DNA of 39,796 nucleotides from Prevotellaceae bacterium (GCA_029219385.1 JAQXTH010000016.1:1-39796), one strand, 5' to 3'. Positions 26,093 to 35,266 are shown, numbered from the stretch's first letter. Numbers and translations are program-made. Notes: generated by a model not told the origin, from the sequence alone.

Positions 26093-27415
26093 CTATGTGT
26101 TTAACAAATGTCTTATTTTTATCATATCTCGCCAACCCATAAAGATAGCTTTGGTTTGTTTTACAAACAAATGTCGGTAGGCGGGAATTAAAGCGTCAGC
26201 CAAATAGCCGGCAGCGATGTTTGAAGCGATAGCCACAAATGCTGCAGCAATGACGCCATATTTTGGCAATAGCCAATAGTTCAGTGCCACGCACACAATG
26301 CAGCCTGAGATGTCGCGCAGGAAAACCCATCGTTGCAGCCCCTCTACAATCAGCATGGCTCCGGCAGTGTTGGATAGTGCCGTAGCAGTCATTTTGAATG
26401 ACAGAATCTGCAAGATTGCCACAGCCGGCAGATAATCCTCACCAAAGGTGAATTTTATTATCCAATAGGAAATCATTGTTACTACAGTGCTGCATATAAT
26501 GCTTGTCCATAGTGAGATGTTCATGAATTGTTGAGCTTTTGCGGCATATAGAGAGAAATTTTCTTTTCTAAGTTTCACCAACACCGGCGAAATTGTATTA
26601 GCTAAAGTGGCAGGAATAAAGATCATCACTTCCACAAATTTTGCCGCCACGGAAAAATATCCCACATTTGTTTTGTCTACCAACTGACCTATCATTACCT
26701 GGTCTATTCTCTGATATATTATCACGGCAGCATTTGTGATGAGCAATGGAAAAGATTCTTTCAGCATATAGCGTGCATACGAAGCGGAAAATCTCCAGTC
26801 TTTAATACTCCCAACGTGTGTTTTGTAGGCAGAAATATAACCACCCGCCAATAAAATCCAGTCAAATGCAAACGCTGCAACAAACCACTCGAGCGAACAA
26901 TTCAACAATAACAAAACAACCTTTATTGCAATGCCCACAAAAGTGCGAAATATTTCAGACATCACAACATATTTGTTTCTCACAATAGCAGTGAAGTAGT
27001 TTCTTATCACCACAAAAGAATTAAAGACGATATATGTGGCATAGATGGCAATAAGACTGATGGTAAAAGAATCTTCGGCCAGCAAAAACGCTGTTGCGAT
27101 TGACAAACCTATGCAAATTGTTCCGAATATAAGTTTTATAAAGAAAGCTGTACCCACAATCACATTGTAGGGCACAGCTTTTTTTGCTTCCTCTCTCACC
27201 TCGATGCTGTCGAGCCCAAAACTTGCCAAGGTTTGAAATAAAAAAACATAACTGATTACATAGTTCATCAGTCCGTATTGACGTGGACCGAGATAACGAG
27301 CCACAATAATGCCCAAAACTAATGTGCCGGCAAGGTTGATAGTCTTTCCGGCAACAGCCCACGCAAGGTTGGAGATAACCTTTTGTTTTGTTTCAGACAA
27401 TTTCAGATTAAACAT
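26093..27415 (-). CDS. wzx: Wzx-like polysaccharide flippase
   Basis: This MATE/MVF-fold transporter has about 12 hydrophobic segments (440 aa) and would flip undecaprenyl-linked oligosaccharide units across the inner membrane. The start of the family pattern is visible in NLAWAVAGKTINLAGTLVLG and ARYLGPRQYGLMNYV at the first two helices, and IYQRIDQVMIGQL near the middle is typical of polysaccharide flippases. It is separated by only 2 nt from the upstream dehydrogenase, so the two are co-transcribed. Substrate specificity cannot be read from the sequence. Confidence 0.9.
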   Translation of the reverse strand: MFNLKLSETKQKVISNLAWAVAGKTINLAGTLVLGIIVARYLGPRQYGLMNYVISYVFLFQTLASFGLDSIEVREEAKKAVPYNVIVGTAFFIKLIFGTICIGLSIATAFLLAEDSFTISLIAIYATYIVFNSFVVIRNYFTAIVRNKYVVMSEIFRTFVGIAIKVVLLLLNCSLEWFVAAFAFDWILLAGGYISAYKTHVGSIKDWRFSASYARYMLKESFPLLITNAAVIIYQRIDQVMIGQLVDKTNVGYFSVAAKFVEVMIFIPATLANTISPVLVKLRKENFSLYAAKAQQFMNISLWTSIICSTVVTMISYWIIKFTFGEDYLPAVAILQILSFKMTATALSNTAGAMLIVEGLQRWVFLRDISGCIVCVALNYWLLPKYGVIAAAFVAIASNIAAGYLADALIPAYRHLFVKQTKAIFMGWRDMIKIRHLLNT

Positions 27416-27417
27416 CG

Positions 27418-28689
27418 TTAAAGTCTTCCGTCAACAATCTTGCGGTCTGCCACACCCTTCACGTCATAGATAACTCCATTCTCTCCTGCCAAAGCCCTTA
27501 GGTCAAGTTCTGCAAATTCTTTGTGCGCCACAGCCAGAATAATGGCATCGTATGTTGTGTCTGTCGGAATGTTTTTGATTGTTTCTATGCCATATTCGGC
27601 AGAAACCCTGTCTGAGTCTGCCCAGGGGTCGCAAATTGTGATATTATCGGTATATTCTTTGAGTGTGTGGTAGATGTCTATCACTTTGGTGTTTCTTATG
27701 TCGGGACAGTTCTCTTTGAAGGTGAACCCCAACACAAGGATTTTGGCGTTTTTCACCAACACTCCTTTTTTGTTCATCAACTTGATGGTTTGATTGGCCA
27801 CATATTCGCCCATTCCATCGTTCAGGCGTCGCGAATTGCTCATAATGCGCGGCATAATGCCATAGACCTGAGCTTTTTGAATCAAATAGTAGGGGTCAAC
27901 CGAGATGCAGTGACCACCCACAAGGCCCGGACTGAGTTTGATAAAATTCCATTTGCTTGAGGCCGCTTCAATCACATCGTGGGTGTCAATGCCCATAGCA
28001 TTGAAGATTTTGGCAAGTTCGTTCATGAAAGCGATGTTTACGTCGCGTTGGCTGTTTTCGATAATCTTCGAGGCCTCTGCCACTCTGATTGACGGTGCTT
28101 TGTGGGTGCCGTTTGTCAATACGGCATTATACACATTGTCAATGAAGTCGGCAGTCTCGGGTGTCGAACCACTGGTCACTTTCTTTATTTTCTCAACAGT
28201 GTGGGTCTTGTCGCCCGGATTTATACGCTCGGGTGAGTAGCCGGCAAAGAAATCAACATTGTATTTCAGTCCCGAAACCTGTTCTATCACCGGAATACAT
28301 TCCTCTTCGGTCACTCCGGGATAAACCGTCGACTCATATACAACAATGTCGCCCCGACCGATAACCGTTCCCACAGTTTTGCTTGCGTTTATAAGCGGAG
28401 TGAGGTCGGGGCGGTTATTTTTGTCTACCGGTGTCGGCACTGCCACAACATATAGATTACACTCTTTTATGTCGTTTATTTCGCTGGTGCATTTAAACCC
28501 CTTGTCAATAGCCTCTTTGAGCAGAGAGTCGCTTATCTCAAGTGTATTGTCGTGTCCCGACATTATAGTGTCGACTCGTTTTTTGTTAAGGTCGTAACCG
28601 ATGGTTTTGAATTTTGTGGAAAAAAGTCTTGCTAAAGGCAGACCCACATATCCCAAGCCAATCACTGCTATGTTTATATCTTTAATCAT
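27418..28689 (-). CDS. Nucleotide-sugar (UDP-HexNAc) 6-dehydrogenase
   Basis: This NAD-dependent UDP-sugar dehydrogenase oxidises C6 to a uronic acid. It is closest in pattern to the TviB/WbpA type that acts on UDP-N-acetylhexosamines rather than to UDP-glucose dehydrogenases. Visible: Rossmann motif GLGYVGLPLA (11-20), VPTPVDK, ESTVYPG (119-125), GYSPERINPGD (150-160), AEASKIIENSQRDVNIA, and the catalytic cysteine C261 in GGHCISVDPYY. At 423 aa it is full-length. It implies that the exported polymer contains an N-acetylhexosaminuronic acid, which is an inference from the family. It overlaps the upstream wzz gene by 8 nt. Confidence 0.9.
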   Translation of the reverse strand: MIKDINIAVIGLGYVGLPLARLFSTKFKTIGYDLNKKRVDTIMSGHDNTLEISDSLLKEAIDKGFKCTSEINDIKECNLYVVAVPTPVDKNNRPDLTPLINASKTVGTVIGRGDIVVYESTVYPGVTEEECIPVIEQVSGLKYNVDFFAGYSPERINPGDKTHTVEKIKKVTSGSTPETADFIDNVYNAVLTNGTHKAPSIRVAEASKIIENSQRDVNIAFMNELAKIFNAMGIDTHDVIEAASSKWNFIKLSPGLVGGHCISVDPYYLIQKAQVYGIMPRIMSNSRRLNDGMGEYVANQTIKLMNKKGVLVKNAKILVLGFTFKENCPDIRNTKVIDIYHTLKEYTDNITICDPWADSDRVSAEYGIETIKNIPTDTTYDAIILAVAHKEFAELDLRALAGENGVIYDVKGVADRKIVDGRL

Positions 28690-29824
28690 TGCTATTGTCT
28701 GTTTCTATGTTATAGACATTGTTGTCTACTGCATAATTATCTATTGTTTGTGATTTTTTATTGCGCAGTTGTGCTAAGATTTTCTTTCCGCTAAGCAAAT
28801 AAAATGCCGTAGTGAAGAATGTGAACACGATGATAAGCAAAGTATAGATTACTCTTTTCGGACCATCCGGTTTGATAGGCACACTGGCACATTTCAAGGT
28901 GGTGAAAGCCGGTGTGCGCTCTTGCACTCTGGCCTTTGCCTGTTCTACTTGTTGTTGCAAGGCGGTGTAGATGTTAAACTTCACACGCATATCGTTCTCA
29001 AGTTCATCTCGCTGTGAGATATAACTTTGCATGATGATATTTTTGTGGCTGTCGGAATATGCGCTATATGCGTTGATTGCCTTATCATAGTCTTGCTTGG
29101 CTTTGTTCATCAAGTCTTGATAATATTCCATGTCGTTGCGTGCTTTGCCGGTGCGATAGCGCGTGATGAAGAGCTGAAGATGTTCTCTTACAGAGTCGGC
29201 AACAGAAGCGCAGACTAAAGGGTCTTGGTCTGTCACGCTGATTGTGATGATATAATTCACAGGATCTACGCTACACGATATTTTATTGCTTATCGCTTCT
29301 GCAACTCCATATTGTTTTTTGTTAAGTCTGAAAGGGTCAATTTCTATTTGTTTGTTTTGGTCGTTGTTGTCTTCAGACGTAAAGATATTTTTGAAAAATC
29401 TTTTCACAGCTCTGAAGCCGACAGTCCACCATGCGGCTTTTTGATGTTTGTTGATATAGTCGTAATAGTTGGTTTTGAGTTTTCCGTCTTCTGTAGTGAT
29501 TTTCACGTCAAACAAACTCACCAAAAACTCTTTAGAGTTTATCAAGTCGGGGTAAAGCGAAGGCGAGATTGCATCGCTATTCATGCCACCGCCCAAATTG
29601 ATGCCTAAAGACGATGCTATCGACGAAAAAGACCCCAGCGACGCGCTGCTGTTGTCAAATTCGGGTGCGAGAGCCACTTCACATTTGTAATATCTGGGCA
29701 CACACAATATAAGCGCGGCAAAAACCACGCCGGCCACCACGCAGTTTCTGATGATGATTTTCTTGTGTGCCAGCAAAATTTTTGCAGCACTTATGAGGCC
29801 CATGTTTGATGGTTTGGTTTCCAT
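28682..29824 (-). CDS. Wzz/GumC-type chain-length determinant, copy 2
   Basis: This is a second Wzz-type polysaccharide co-polymerase (380 aa). Transmembrane helices are at about 24-46 and 325-347. Between them lies the periplasmic domain with a GSFSSIASSLGINLGGG stretch after TM1 and a coiled coil at about 235-310. The C-terminal cytoplasmic tail (about 350-380) is polar and Asn/Asp-rich, with three tyrosines or fewer, so it is not an obvious Wzc-type phosphorylation tail. Shared segments with the other copy (NYYDY, VTDQDPLVC, YRTGKAR/YRTNKAR) show they are paralogues. It overlaps the dehydrogenase by 8 nt and lies 29 nt after wza. Confidence 0.88.
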   Translation of the reverse strand: METKPSNMGLISAAKILLAHKKIIIRNCVVAGVVFAALILCVPRYYKCEVALAPEFDNSSASLGSFSSIASSLGINLGGGMNSDAISPSLYPDLINSKEFLVSLFDVKITTEDGKLKTNYYDYINKHQKAAWWTVGFRAVKRFFKNIFTSEDNNDQNKQIEIDPFRLNKKQYGVAEAISNKISCSVDPVNYIITISVTDQDPLVCASVADSVREHLQLFITRYRTGKARNDMEYYQDLMNKAKQDYDKAINAYSAYSDSHKNIIMQSYISQRDELENDMRVKFNIYTALQQQVEQAKARVQERTPAFTTLKCASVPIKPDGPKRVIYTLLIIVFTFFTTAFYLLSGKKILAQLRNKKSQTIDNYAVDNNVYNIETDNSND

Positions 29825-29853
29825 GTTGGAGAGTCTGTGTGAGAGAACAATTC

Positions 29854-32325
29854 TTATTTTATGATGTTTAAGATACTGATAATGATTGCCGCCAACGAGG
29901 CTCCGCCTGTTCCGATACTCATTATTTCAGCAGTGGTTAGCTTTTTGCTGATTTCTTTTGTTGGCACTATGATTTCGCAACCCGGTTGCACGGTGTTGCG
30001 CGAACCTTTCTCTGCTTTGGCAACAGCACCGTTGGCATATACGATATAAATTCCTCGTTTCACAGCTTTGTCTGCATAGCCACCTGCGTGTTTGATATAA
30101 TAACTTAGTTTCTCGCCCTTTTTGTAGTTCATACTGATGGGGAATGCCACTTCACCCTTAATCTTAACAATGTTGGAGAATTGTGGAATGCTAAGACTGT
30201 CGCCTTTCTGCAAAACAATGTCGTGGGGGCCTCCGGGTTCGCTAAGGGCTTTAGACAAGTCAATGGCGAGAGGGTAGGTGTCGTCAAGTCCCATCTTGAT
30301 GGCGAGCAGAGAGTCTGCTTTTTCCAGGTCAAATTTCTTGTCGGAGTCATAACTCTCTTCATAGAGTTTTGATTGAGCCTGTCTCAAGGCGTTGTTTCGC
30401 TGAATTTTTTCATTGAAAGTCAATTTGCGGGTTAGTCTGGCTCCGGGAGTATAGGCCAGCGAGGTGAAACCGCCCGATTCTCTGATAAGGTCGCTCAACC
30501 GGTAGTCTTTTTTAGTGATTACATACGAGCCGGCAAAATTCACACAGCCGTTGATCGTCACAGTCTCTTGGGTTTCATATCCCGGGCTGCGGCGTATCAC
30601 GACTTGGTCGTATGGTTTGAGATAGAATGTTGTGTCACTCATAATATCATAATTCTCGTTGAGCGAGAAAGCAAAGTGCTCGGCAATCTTGTCGCGGTCT
30701 TGTTTTGTAGTGCGGTTCACGACTCTGCGATAGATGTCTACTTGGGCAAGGCTGGCGGCGTCGGTCAGTCCTCCTGCCAGCAAGATAGCGTCTTGAATGG
30801 TGCTGTTTTCGGCAAAAGGATATTTGCCCGGATAGATGATTTCTCCCACAATGTTGATGTTCCAATCGCCACGCATTTCGTTTTTGCTTGGGATAAACAA
30901 AACATCGTTTTTCTTTAGAGGAACATCGGCCACTTTGCCGTCTAAAATGCCCTGAACGTCAACGCTGACCATTTCGAGCGACAAATCATCCTTTTGTCGG
31001 TGCATTATGGCGCGTTTGTTATAGGCATCTTCTCTCAGTCCGTCGGCTGCTTTAATCAATTCGCCCACACTTTGTATTTTGTTGCCCAATTGGAATTGCC
31101 CCGGGTGCATCACTGCTCCGCGCACCTCGACCATGTTGCTGTATCGGGCGTTGATGGCATCGATCTCCACTTCATCACCGTCTGCCACTATAAATGCGCC
31201 CATCTCAAATTCGTCGATGGTATGAATGCTGTATTCGAGCCCCGATTTGCGAATGAGCCTCACGTTTTTGGTATATGCTTCGTTGGCATATCCACCCGAA
31301 AATGTAATTACTTGTTTCACGTTTTCCTCTTTGCGCATTTCGTAATACATCGGGCGTTTCACCTGGCCCGAGACCTTCACGAGACAATCGTATGTGCCAA
31401 CAACGATAATATCTTTGTCTTGCAGCCTGACGTCGCTTTTTGTGTTGCCGTTAATGAGGTAGTCATAGACATCGACAACGGTGAGCACCTTGTTGTTGCG
31501 ATAAACCTTGATATTGCGCAGTGTGCCGGTCTCGGTAATTCCTCCGGCAGTGTAGAGGGCGTTGAAAGTGGTGGCCAATCCGCTCAGAGAATACGAGCCC
31601 GGCATTTTTACTTCACCGACCACCTGCACTTGTATTGTGCGTATATTGCCAAGCGACAAGTTAAAACTGCAATCACCATAATATTGTCCGAGTTTTTTCT
31701 TGATTGCAGCCTTCGCGCCTTCTACAGTCAGTCCTGCAAGACGTATGGGTCCTATTTCGTCAATCACAATCACGCCATCGGGTGAAATGGTTGTGTCAAA
31801 AGTCTTTTGGCTTGCTCCCCAAACGTCAACAATCACTTGGTCGCCTGCCCCCAAGATATAGTTCACGGGCGTAGGCATATTTATGTTGGGTTCAAAGGTG
31901 AGGTTTTCAAGATTAAAAATGTCGTGACCGAAAATCTTTTTTATCGGTGCATTCTCAAGTGAGGCAATTTCGAGAGAGTCGAGAGCCGTGTATTGTTGCA
32001 GGCTTATGCTATTCACAGAGTCATAAGGCACGTCCAAGGGTTTCACGGTTTCCTTGTGTTGGTCGCTTTCGCGTTGTCGGTCGATTTTTGGCTTTGTGGC
32101 TACGGTGTTGCGTTGTGCTTCAAGCAGTTTTCGTGCGCGGCTTATCTGATCCGTACTTACACCTTTTTGAAACAGGTCGGTCACGATTTTTGTTTGGCTT
32201 GTGCCTTTCGCAATTTCAGAGGCGATATAGCCAGCCACTTGTTCGTCGCTCATCAGCGACTGGGCATGTGTGGCGCAAAGTCCCGCTATAAGCATTGCGG
32301 TGACAAAAAGTATTCTTCTTATCAT
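29854..32325 (-). CDS. wza: Wza-like polysaccharide export protein with several SLBB domains
   Basis: This is an outer-membrane polysaccharide export protein, much longer than E. coli Wza (823 aa). It has a signal peptide (1-22, ending THAQ) and a helical linker, then the polysaccharide-export domain (about 145-217; YILGAGDQVIVDVWG). A row of about five SLBB-type beta domains follows (about 225-790; e.g. VQVVGEVKMPGSYSLSG, VRGAVMHPGQFQLG, INIVGEIIYPGKYPF). The C-terminus ends in a hydrophobic segment (about 802-822) that could cross or contact the membrane. I see no convincing lipobox, unlike E. coli Wza. It is the first gene of the EPS operon. Confidence 0.93.
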   Translation of the reverse strand: MIRRILFVTAMLIAGLCATHAQSLMSDEQVAGYIASEIAKGTSQTKIVTDLFQKGVSTDQISRARKLLEAQRNTVATKPKIDRQRESDQHKETVKPLDVPYDSVNSISLQQYTALDSLEIASLENAPIKKIFGHDIFNLENLTFEPNINMPTPVNYILGAGDQVIVDVWGASQKTFDTTISPDGVIVIDEIGPIRLAGLTVEGAKAAIKKKLGQYYGDCSFNLSLGNIRTIQVQVVGEVKMPGSYSLSGLATTFNALYTAGGITETGTLRNIKVYRNNKVLTVVDVYDYLINGNTKSDVRLQDKDIIVVGTYDCLVKVSGQVKRPMYYEMRKEENVKQVITFSGGYANEAYTKNVRLIRKSGLEYSIHTIDEFEMGAFIVADGDEVEIDAINARYSNMVEVRGAVMHPGQFQLGNKIQSVGELIKAADGLREDAYNKRAIMHRQKDDLSLEMVSVDVQGILDGKVADVPLKKNDVLFIPSKNEMRGDWNINIVGEIIYPGKYPFAENSTIQDAILLAGGLTDAASLAQVDIYRRVVNRTTKQDRDKIAEHFAFSLNENYDIMSDTTFYLKPYDQVVIRRSPGYETQETVTINGCVNFAGSYVITKKDYRLSDLIRESGGFTSLAYTPGARLTRKLTFNEKIQRNNALRQAQSKLYEESYDSDKKFDLEKADSLLAIKMGLDDTYPLAIDLSKALSEPGGPHDIVLQKGDSLSIPQFSNIVKIKGEVAFPISMNYKKGEKLSYYIKHAGGYADKAVKRGIYIVYANGAVAKAEKGSRNTVQPGCEIIVPTKEISKKLTTAEIMSIGTGGASLAAIIISILNIIK

Positions 32326-32473
32326 GTATTGAGATGTTTTTCTTCTTAGGTCTTAATAAATTTTAATTATAAACGTCACAAGCCGTTATTTATTGTAAAT
32401 CCCGGGGGTGATTTTTCTTCAAAATTGGCGAAATCGTGGAATTTTTCCGTGATTGTGTTTATATATGTTCATG
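32326..32473 (-). promoter_or_regulatory. Long untranslated leader of the EPS operon
   Basis: The distance from the predicted start point (near 32467) to the wza ATG is about 140 nt, longer than other leaders in this window. It contains an imperfect inverted repeat at about 32433-32455 (AATCACGGAA...TTCCACGATT on the minus strand, two mismatches). No attenuator or UpxY-type antitermination gene is visible nearby. A regulatory role is possible but unproven. Confidence 0.3.
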
Positions 32474-32481
32474 CAAAGTTA
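32474..32481 (-). promoter_or_regulatory. -7 promoter element for the EPS operon
   Basis: On the minus strand 32481-32474 reads TAACTTTG, a full match to TAnnTTTG. It lies 46 nt or more downstream of the EEP gene stop (32527). The -33 region has only a weak TTTT. Confidence 0.5.
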
Positions 32482-32526
32482 GTGCTTTTGTCGGAAAACA
32501 TAGCTTGTTTATTATAAAAAGATGTA

Positions 32527-33603
32527 TCATGTGTCGGTTGCATGGCAATATTCAAATTCAATGACAATGGGCAGGTGGTCGCTAAATCCGCCCAAATAAA
32601 ACGATCCGAGGTATGTGCGCCGAGGCGACAGCCCTCCGTGGTGTTTGTCGGGAGAGAGCAGAAACGGCTCGTCAATAATTCTTAGAGAGCCGGGTTTGGT
32701 GCGCAGTCCTTTGCTGGTATTTAGCAGTTTGCCGTTTATTATACATTGGTCCAACATCTCCCAATTGCCCCGATAGCGATATGTTCCTTTGAAGCCTTGG
32801 GTGGATAGGGGTGTTGTGGCAAGGTTGTAGAGCAAAGTGTCGCAATAAGATACTTGATTGTCGGGGTGTTTCGTTGCCACGGGCATTGCTCCGAGGCTTT
32901 GCTTTATGCTTTTGTTGTGGGGCGTGTCGTTAAAGTCTCCAATGATTATGATTTTGGTATTTTTGTTGAGGGCCATGAGTGAGTCGGCATATTTTCTTAT
33001 TCCTGTGGCAGTTTTGTTGCGTAGCAATTCAGATTTTCGTCCTCCTCGGCGGCTTGGTTGGTGACATACCAAAATGTCAACGGTGTCGCCACACATCGTT
33101 TGGCCTTTCACATGCAGCAGGTTTCGGGTGTTTGTCTTAATGCCGATTTTCTTTTTCCAGTCAACTGAGTGTGTCTCGAGAGGTTTGAAACTTGGTTCGA
33201 GATACATTAGGGCCACGTCTATGCCACGCGGGTCATTGCTGTGGGTCATCAAATATTTATAATGCAATGTGGCGAGAGGCGAACGTTTTGTCAAGTCACG
33301 CATAACCGAGTCGTTTTCAACCTCTATCAAAACAACAATGTCGGGAGGGCTTGTCGGTGAGCAGGCAATCAGCTCTTTGCTTATCAGATTGATTTTGTGT
33401 CGATAGCGTTGCTTTGTCCACCGCTTTTGGGAGGAGGGTAAAAACTCGTGGTCGTCAAATCCTGCGTCATGAATGGTATCAAAGAGGTTTTCGCAATTCA
33501 GTTCGACCAACCTCATCTTTCTTGTGGTTTGACCAAAAGAATTGCTATAAACAAGGGTAATACACAGTGTTGCTAACCAACAAAAGATAGCATTTTGTTT
33601 CAT
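32527..33603 (-). CDS. Secreted endonuclease/exonuclease/phosphatase-family protein
   Basis: This protein has the EEP fold (DNase I / inositol-phosphatase-like). It has an N-terminal signal (MKQNAIFCWLATLCITLVYS) and the EEP landmarks VELNCENLFD, DIVVLIEVEN (catalytic Glu), LVCHQPSRRGG, IIIIGDFNDTP (Asp-Asn) and FSDHLPIVIEFE (the closing Ser-Asp-His). Such proteins hydrolyse phosphodiesters or phosphomonoesters; the substrate is unknown. The frame is open from a TTG at 33636, but that codon lies inside the -7 box at 33634-33641, so the ATG at 33603 (358 aa) is the start. It is divergent from frr. Confidence 0.88.
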   Translation of the reverse strand: MKQNAIFCWLATLCITLVYSNSFGQTTRKMRLVELNCENLFDTIHDAGFDDHEFLPSSQKRWTKQRYRHKINLISKELIACSPTSPPDIVVLIEVENDSVMRDLTKRSPLATLHYKYLMTHSNDPRGIDVALMYLEPSFKPLETHSVDWKKKIGIKTNTRNLLHVKGQTMCGDTVDILVCHQPSRRGGRKSELLRNKTATGIRKYADSLMALNKNTKIIIIGDFNDTPHNKSIKQSLGAMPVATKHPDNQVSYCDTLLYNLATTPLSTQGFKGTYRYRGNWEMLDQCIINGKLLNTSKGLRTKPGSLRIIDEPFLLSPDKHHGGLSPRRTYLGSFYLGGFSDHLPIVIEFEYCHATDT

Positions 33604-33633
33604 TAAAAATATAGAAAAACCTTTAATTGTAGG

Positions 33634-33641
33634 CAAATGTA
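33634..33641 (-). promoter_or_regulatory. -7 promoter element for the EEP-family gene
   Basis: On the minus strand 33641-33634 reads TACATTTG (TAnnTTTG). The predicted start near 33628 leaves a leader of about 25 nt to the ATG at 33603 and rules out the upstream TTG start. Confidence 0.52.
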
Positions 33642-33661
33642 TGAAAAATAAGGCTGAACTG

Positions 33662-33692
33662 TTTGTTATGTTGGTGGAAAACGTTATTTTTG
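33662..33692 (+). promoter_or_regulatory. Promoter for frr, best match in the window
   Basis: TTTG (33662-33665), exactly 19 nt, then TATTTTTG (33685-33692) give the full Bacteroidetes sigma-ABfr consensus. The start point would be near 33698, with a leader of about 22 nt. The two promoters (this and 33634-33641) lie back to back within 60 nt. Confidence 0.72.
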
Positions 33693-33720
33693 TCTACAAA
33701 ATAACCATAAAAGAACAACT

Positions 33721-34281
33721 ATGATAGATGTAAAAGTATGTCTTGCCGAGCAAGAAGAAAAAATGGAGATGGCAGCCTTGCATCTCGAAGATACCCTTTC
33801 GCATATCCGTGCAGGTAAAGCCAATGTTCACATTCTCGATGGCATTAAAGTCAATTCCTATGGCAGTCTTGTGCCTCTCAACAATGTGTCGGCAATCACT
33901 ACGCCCGACCAGCGCACCATAGCCATAAAACCCTGGGACAAGTCAATGTTTTCTGTTATTGAAAAGGCCATTATTGATTCCAACGTGGGCATCATGCCCG
34001 AAAACAATGGCGAGGTGATACGCCTGGCTATTCCACCGCTCACTCAGGAACGACGCAAGGAGTTGGCCAAGAAATGCGCCAAAGAGGGTGAGAGTGCGCG
34101 CATTGCAATACGCAACGCCCGTCGCGATGGCATCGAAAAACTCAAGAAGGGCATAAAAGATGGCCTTAGTGAAGACGTGGAGAAAGATGCCGAAGCCGAC
34201 CTTCAGAAAATTCACGACAAGATAATGAAGAAAATCGACAAAATACTTGCCGAAAAGGAAAAAGAGATAATGACAGTCTGA
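33721..34281 (+). CDS. frr: Ribosome recycling factor
   Basis: RRF splits post-termination ribosomes together with EF-G. The 186-aa length and family pattern are standard: IRAGKANVHILDGIKVNSYG (29-48), PLNNVSAITTPDQRTIAIKPWD (52-73), and the long helical C-terminal part with GEVIRLAIPPLTQERRKEL and ARIAIRNARRDG. It has its own strong promoter. rsgA follows after 39 nt, so the two ribosome-related genes are probably co-transcribed. Confidence 0.97.
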   Translation: MIDVKVCLAEQEEKMEMAALHLEDTLSHIRAGKANVHILDGIKVNSYGSLVPLNNVSAITTPDQRTIAIKPWDKSMFSVIEKAIIDSNVGIMPENNGEVIRLAIPPLTQERRKELAKKCAKEGESARIAIRNARRDGIEKLKKGIKDGLSEDVEKDAEADLQKIHDKIMKKIDKILAEKEKEIMTV

Positions 34282-34320
34282 TAAAAACTGTCCGTTTTCT
34301 TTAAAGAGCGACCGAAGACA

Positions 34321-35253
34321 ATGCACGGACAAATAGTCAAAAATACCGGCAGTTGGTATGAGGTGAAAGCCGACAACGGCGAAATGGTGTTGTGTAAGGT
34401 TAAAGGCAATTTCAGGCTTAAAGGCATACGCAGCACATCGCCTGTCGTTGTGGGTGATTTTGTCACTTTTGAAAAGAACAAAGAGGGCACGGCTTTTATT
34501 TCTTCCATTGATGACCGTCGCAATTATATAATCCGCAAAGCCTCAAATCTTTCAAAACAAAGCCACATACTGGCGGCCAATATAGACTTGTGTCTTTTGG
34601 TGGTCACTCTCAAGCAACCTGTCACCTCTGCTGTCTTTGTCGATCGTTTTCTTGCCACGGCCGAGGCTTATTCTGTTGATGTCGCCATTATTATAAATAA
34701 GGTAGACTTGCTCGATGACGAAGAGACTTTGGCAGCTCAAAATATGGCAGCCCTCTATGAGTCGATTGGCTATAAAACAATACTCACTTCGGTCACAGAT
34801 AAAATCGGCTTGCAACAATTGCCCTTGTTGCTCACCGGCAAAACAACTCTTTTGGCAGGCAATTCGGGAGTGGGAAAATCGGCAATGCTCAATCATCTCG
34901 TGCCTGAGGCCAACGCCCGCACATCGTCAATCTCAGAGGCTCATCTTGCCGGCACCCACACCACCACGTTCAGCACCATGTATGACCTCCCCTTCGGAGG
35001 TAACATCATCGACATTCCCGGTGTGAAAGGTTTTGGCACGTTTAACTTTGCCCGCGAAGAAGTGTCACACTATTTCAGGGAAATATTCAAGACTTCCGCT
35101 GAGTGTCGTTTCGCCAATTGTATGCACCTTAACGAACCCGGCTGTGCCGTGGTCGAAGCGGTCGAAAAAGGCACTATTGCTGCATCGCGTTATAATTCTT
35201 ATCTCAATATGCTTGACGATCAAGAAGAGGGAAAATATCGTTCGGCTTTTTAA
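34321..35253 (+). CDS. rsgA: Ribosome small-subunit biogenesis GTPase RsgA
   Basis: RsgA is a circularly permuted GTPase that helps late assembly of the 30S subunit. An N-terminal OB-fold (about 1-75) precedes the G domain, in which NKVD (126-129, G4) comes before the P-loop GNSGVGKS (180-187, G1) and DIPG (231-234, G3), the permuted order typical of the family. The C-terminal zinc site is C262, C267, H269, C275. The length of 310 aa is normal. It sits between frr and the NfeD-like gene; the latter begins 13 nt after its stop. Confidence 0.96.
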   Translation: MHGQIVKNTGSWYEVKADNGEMVLCKVKGNFRLKGIRSTSPVVVGDFVTFEKNKEGTAFISSIDDRRNYIIRKASNLSKQSHILAANIDLCLLVVTLKQPVTSAVFVDRFLATAEAYSVDVAIIINKVDLLDDEETLAAQNMAALYESIGYKTILTSVTDKIGLQQLPLLLTGKTTLLAGNSGVGKSAMLNHLVPEANARTSSISEAHLAGTHTTTFSTMYDLPFGGNIIDIPGVKGFGTFNFAREEVSHYFREIFKTSAECRFANCMHLNEPGCAVVEAVEKGTIAASRYNSYLNMLDDQEEGKYRSAF

Positions 35254-35266
35254 AAACCAAATAAAT

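Noticed and set aside
30994-31785. 263-aa plus-strand reading frame inside wza
   Set aside because: It is the antisense frame of wza, with no recognisable domain and composition typical of a shadow frame; wza is well supported.
33604-33636. Upstream TTG start for the EEP-family protein
   Set aside because: The TTG lies within the -7 promoter box, so it would not be transcribed, and the ATG at 33603 gives a proper signal peptide.
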